Of a stretch of DNA of 64,000 nucleotides, positions 63,762 through 64,000 are shown piece by piece. This DNA comes from Bradyrhizobium iriomotense. Lineage in GTDB: Bacteria; Pseudomonadota; Alphaproteobacteria; Rhizobiales; Xanthobacteraceae. A program made the translations under genes and the position numbers. The notes under the pieces are model-generated. The model was not told the DNA's origin. It saw only the letters and a program-made list of their open reading frames with translations, and did no database searches. The DNA is taken from assembly GCF_018130765.1 (NCBI RefSeq), contig NZ_JAFCJZ010000009.1, positions 209,347 to 273,346 of the forward strand. Reading direction: 5' to 3'. How positions within the stretch are numbered: the stretch's first letter is position 1; the number at the start of each line of letters is the position of its first letter.

Positions 63762-64000
63762 GGCATCTTAAAGATGTGAAAACAACCCCATGCACAGTAG
63801 CAAAGTGCTGCTGGCACAATGTGTTGTGCAGCCGGCGGAAAGGCCGGCGCGGGCCCGTGATCAGGTTCAGCCGCTCTCCGTCACGGCGCATCGTTCGACG
63901 CCATGCTTCCGGCTCGCAGCCCGTTGACCCGTCGAGGCTGGGCAAGAATTGGTGGTTTGGTTGCTCAGGCTGGAACGAACCGGCCGATTGCGAGGCGCGG
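63762..64000. other. Gene-free right edge
   Basis: No convincing gene. CTTAAAGATG and GAAAACAACCCCATG just after the Mfd-like stop look like dispersed Bradyrhizobium intergenic sequence. The open frames here are shadows. Confidence 0.4.

Overview
The window is high-GC alphaproteobacterial chromosome and most resembles Bradyrhizobium or a close relative. The basis is protein flavour recognised by eye: a family of beta-barrel porins with the mature start AADLAARPYTKAP, a GyrA with an acidic C-terminal insert, direct-repeat GTTC-N7-GTTC LexA boxes typical of alphaproteobacteria, several families of short dispersed palindromic repeats, and many small secreted or zinc-ribbon proteins. No rRNA, tRNA or CRISPR array was found. 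Nothing was run; all family calls are from reading the sequence.

Layout. 1-10.8 kb: a START-like exported protein and a YVTN beta-propeller, a nucleoside hydrolase, a HAD phosphatase, RNA 2'-phosphotransferase, uvrA (with an SOS box), and three tandem outer-membrane beta-barrels sharing near-identical terminators. 10.8-11.3 kb: ssb, also with an SOS box. 11.3-24.1 kb: an integrated element between ssb and the gyrA region. It opens with three translationally coupled tyrosine recombinases (a recombinase trio) and carries a HigA-like HTH gene, a PIN toxin with its excisionase-like antitoxin, a GSU2403-type nucleotidyltransferase, a TnpC-like HTH/coiled-coil protein with an unknown partner, an unknown protein, a RecD2-like helicase and a small orphan gene. 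24.1-34.6 kb: a DUF2306-like membrane protein, gyrA, kup, coaD, two peptidyl-prolyl isomerases around a TonB-like protein, queA and asd.

34.6-40.6 kb: the asd control region, a PepSY protein, a TetR regulator with a patatin-like lipoprotein, tgt, a zinc-ribbon protein and an acyltransferase. 40.6-47.8 kb: cysK with an orphan BrnA-like gene, then a five-gene polar amino-acid ABC transporter/N-methyl amino-acid oxidase operon divergent from a LysR regulator. 47.8-57.6 kb: a caspase-like protease, an EamA transporter, RidA, several small exported proteins, a formyltransferase-like protein and an acetoacetyl-CoA synthetase gene broken by an in-frame stop. 57.6-64 kb: an AI-2E transporter, a Nudix hydrolase, small proteins and a second-type Mfd translocase with a lysine-rich repeat tail.

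The most striking regulatory finding is upstream of asd. A near-consensus promoter fires almost at the AUG of a 23-codon leader peptide with eight threonines in residues 3-13, followed by a rho-independent terminator just before the asd ribosome site. This has the anatomy of a threonine-responsive transcription attenuator with a leaderless leader peptide. A second regulatory finding is a pair of matching 19-bp palindromes, each set identically within a promoter of the patatin-TetR operon and of the PepSY gene, which suggests a small TetR regulon. Other points of note are the recombinase-trio element, the nonsense codon in the acetoacetyl-CoA synthetase, and a Tgt that lacks its three zinc cysteines.
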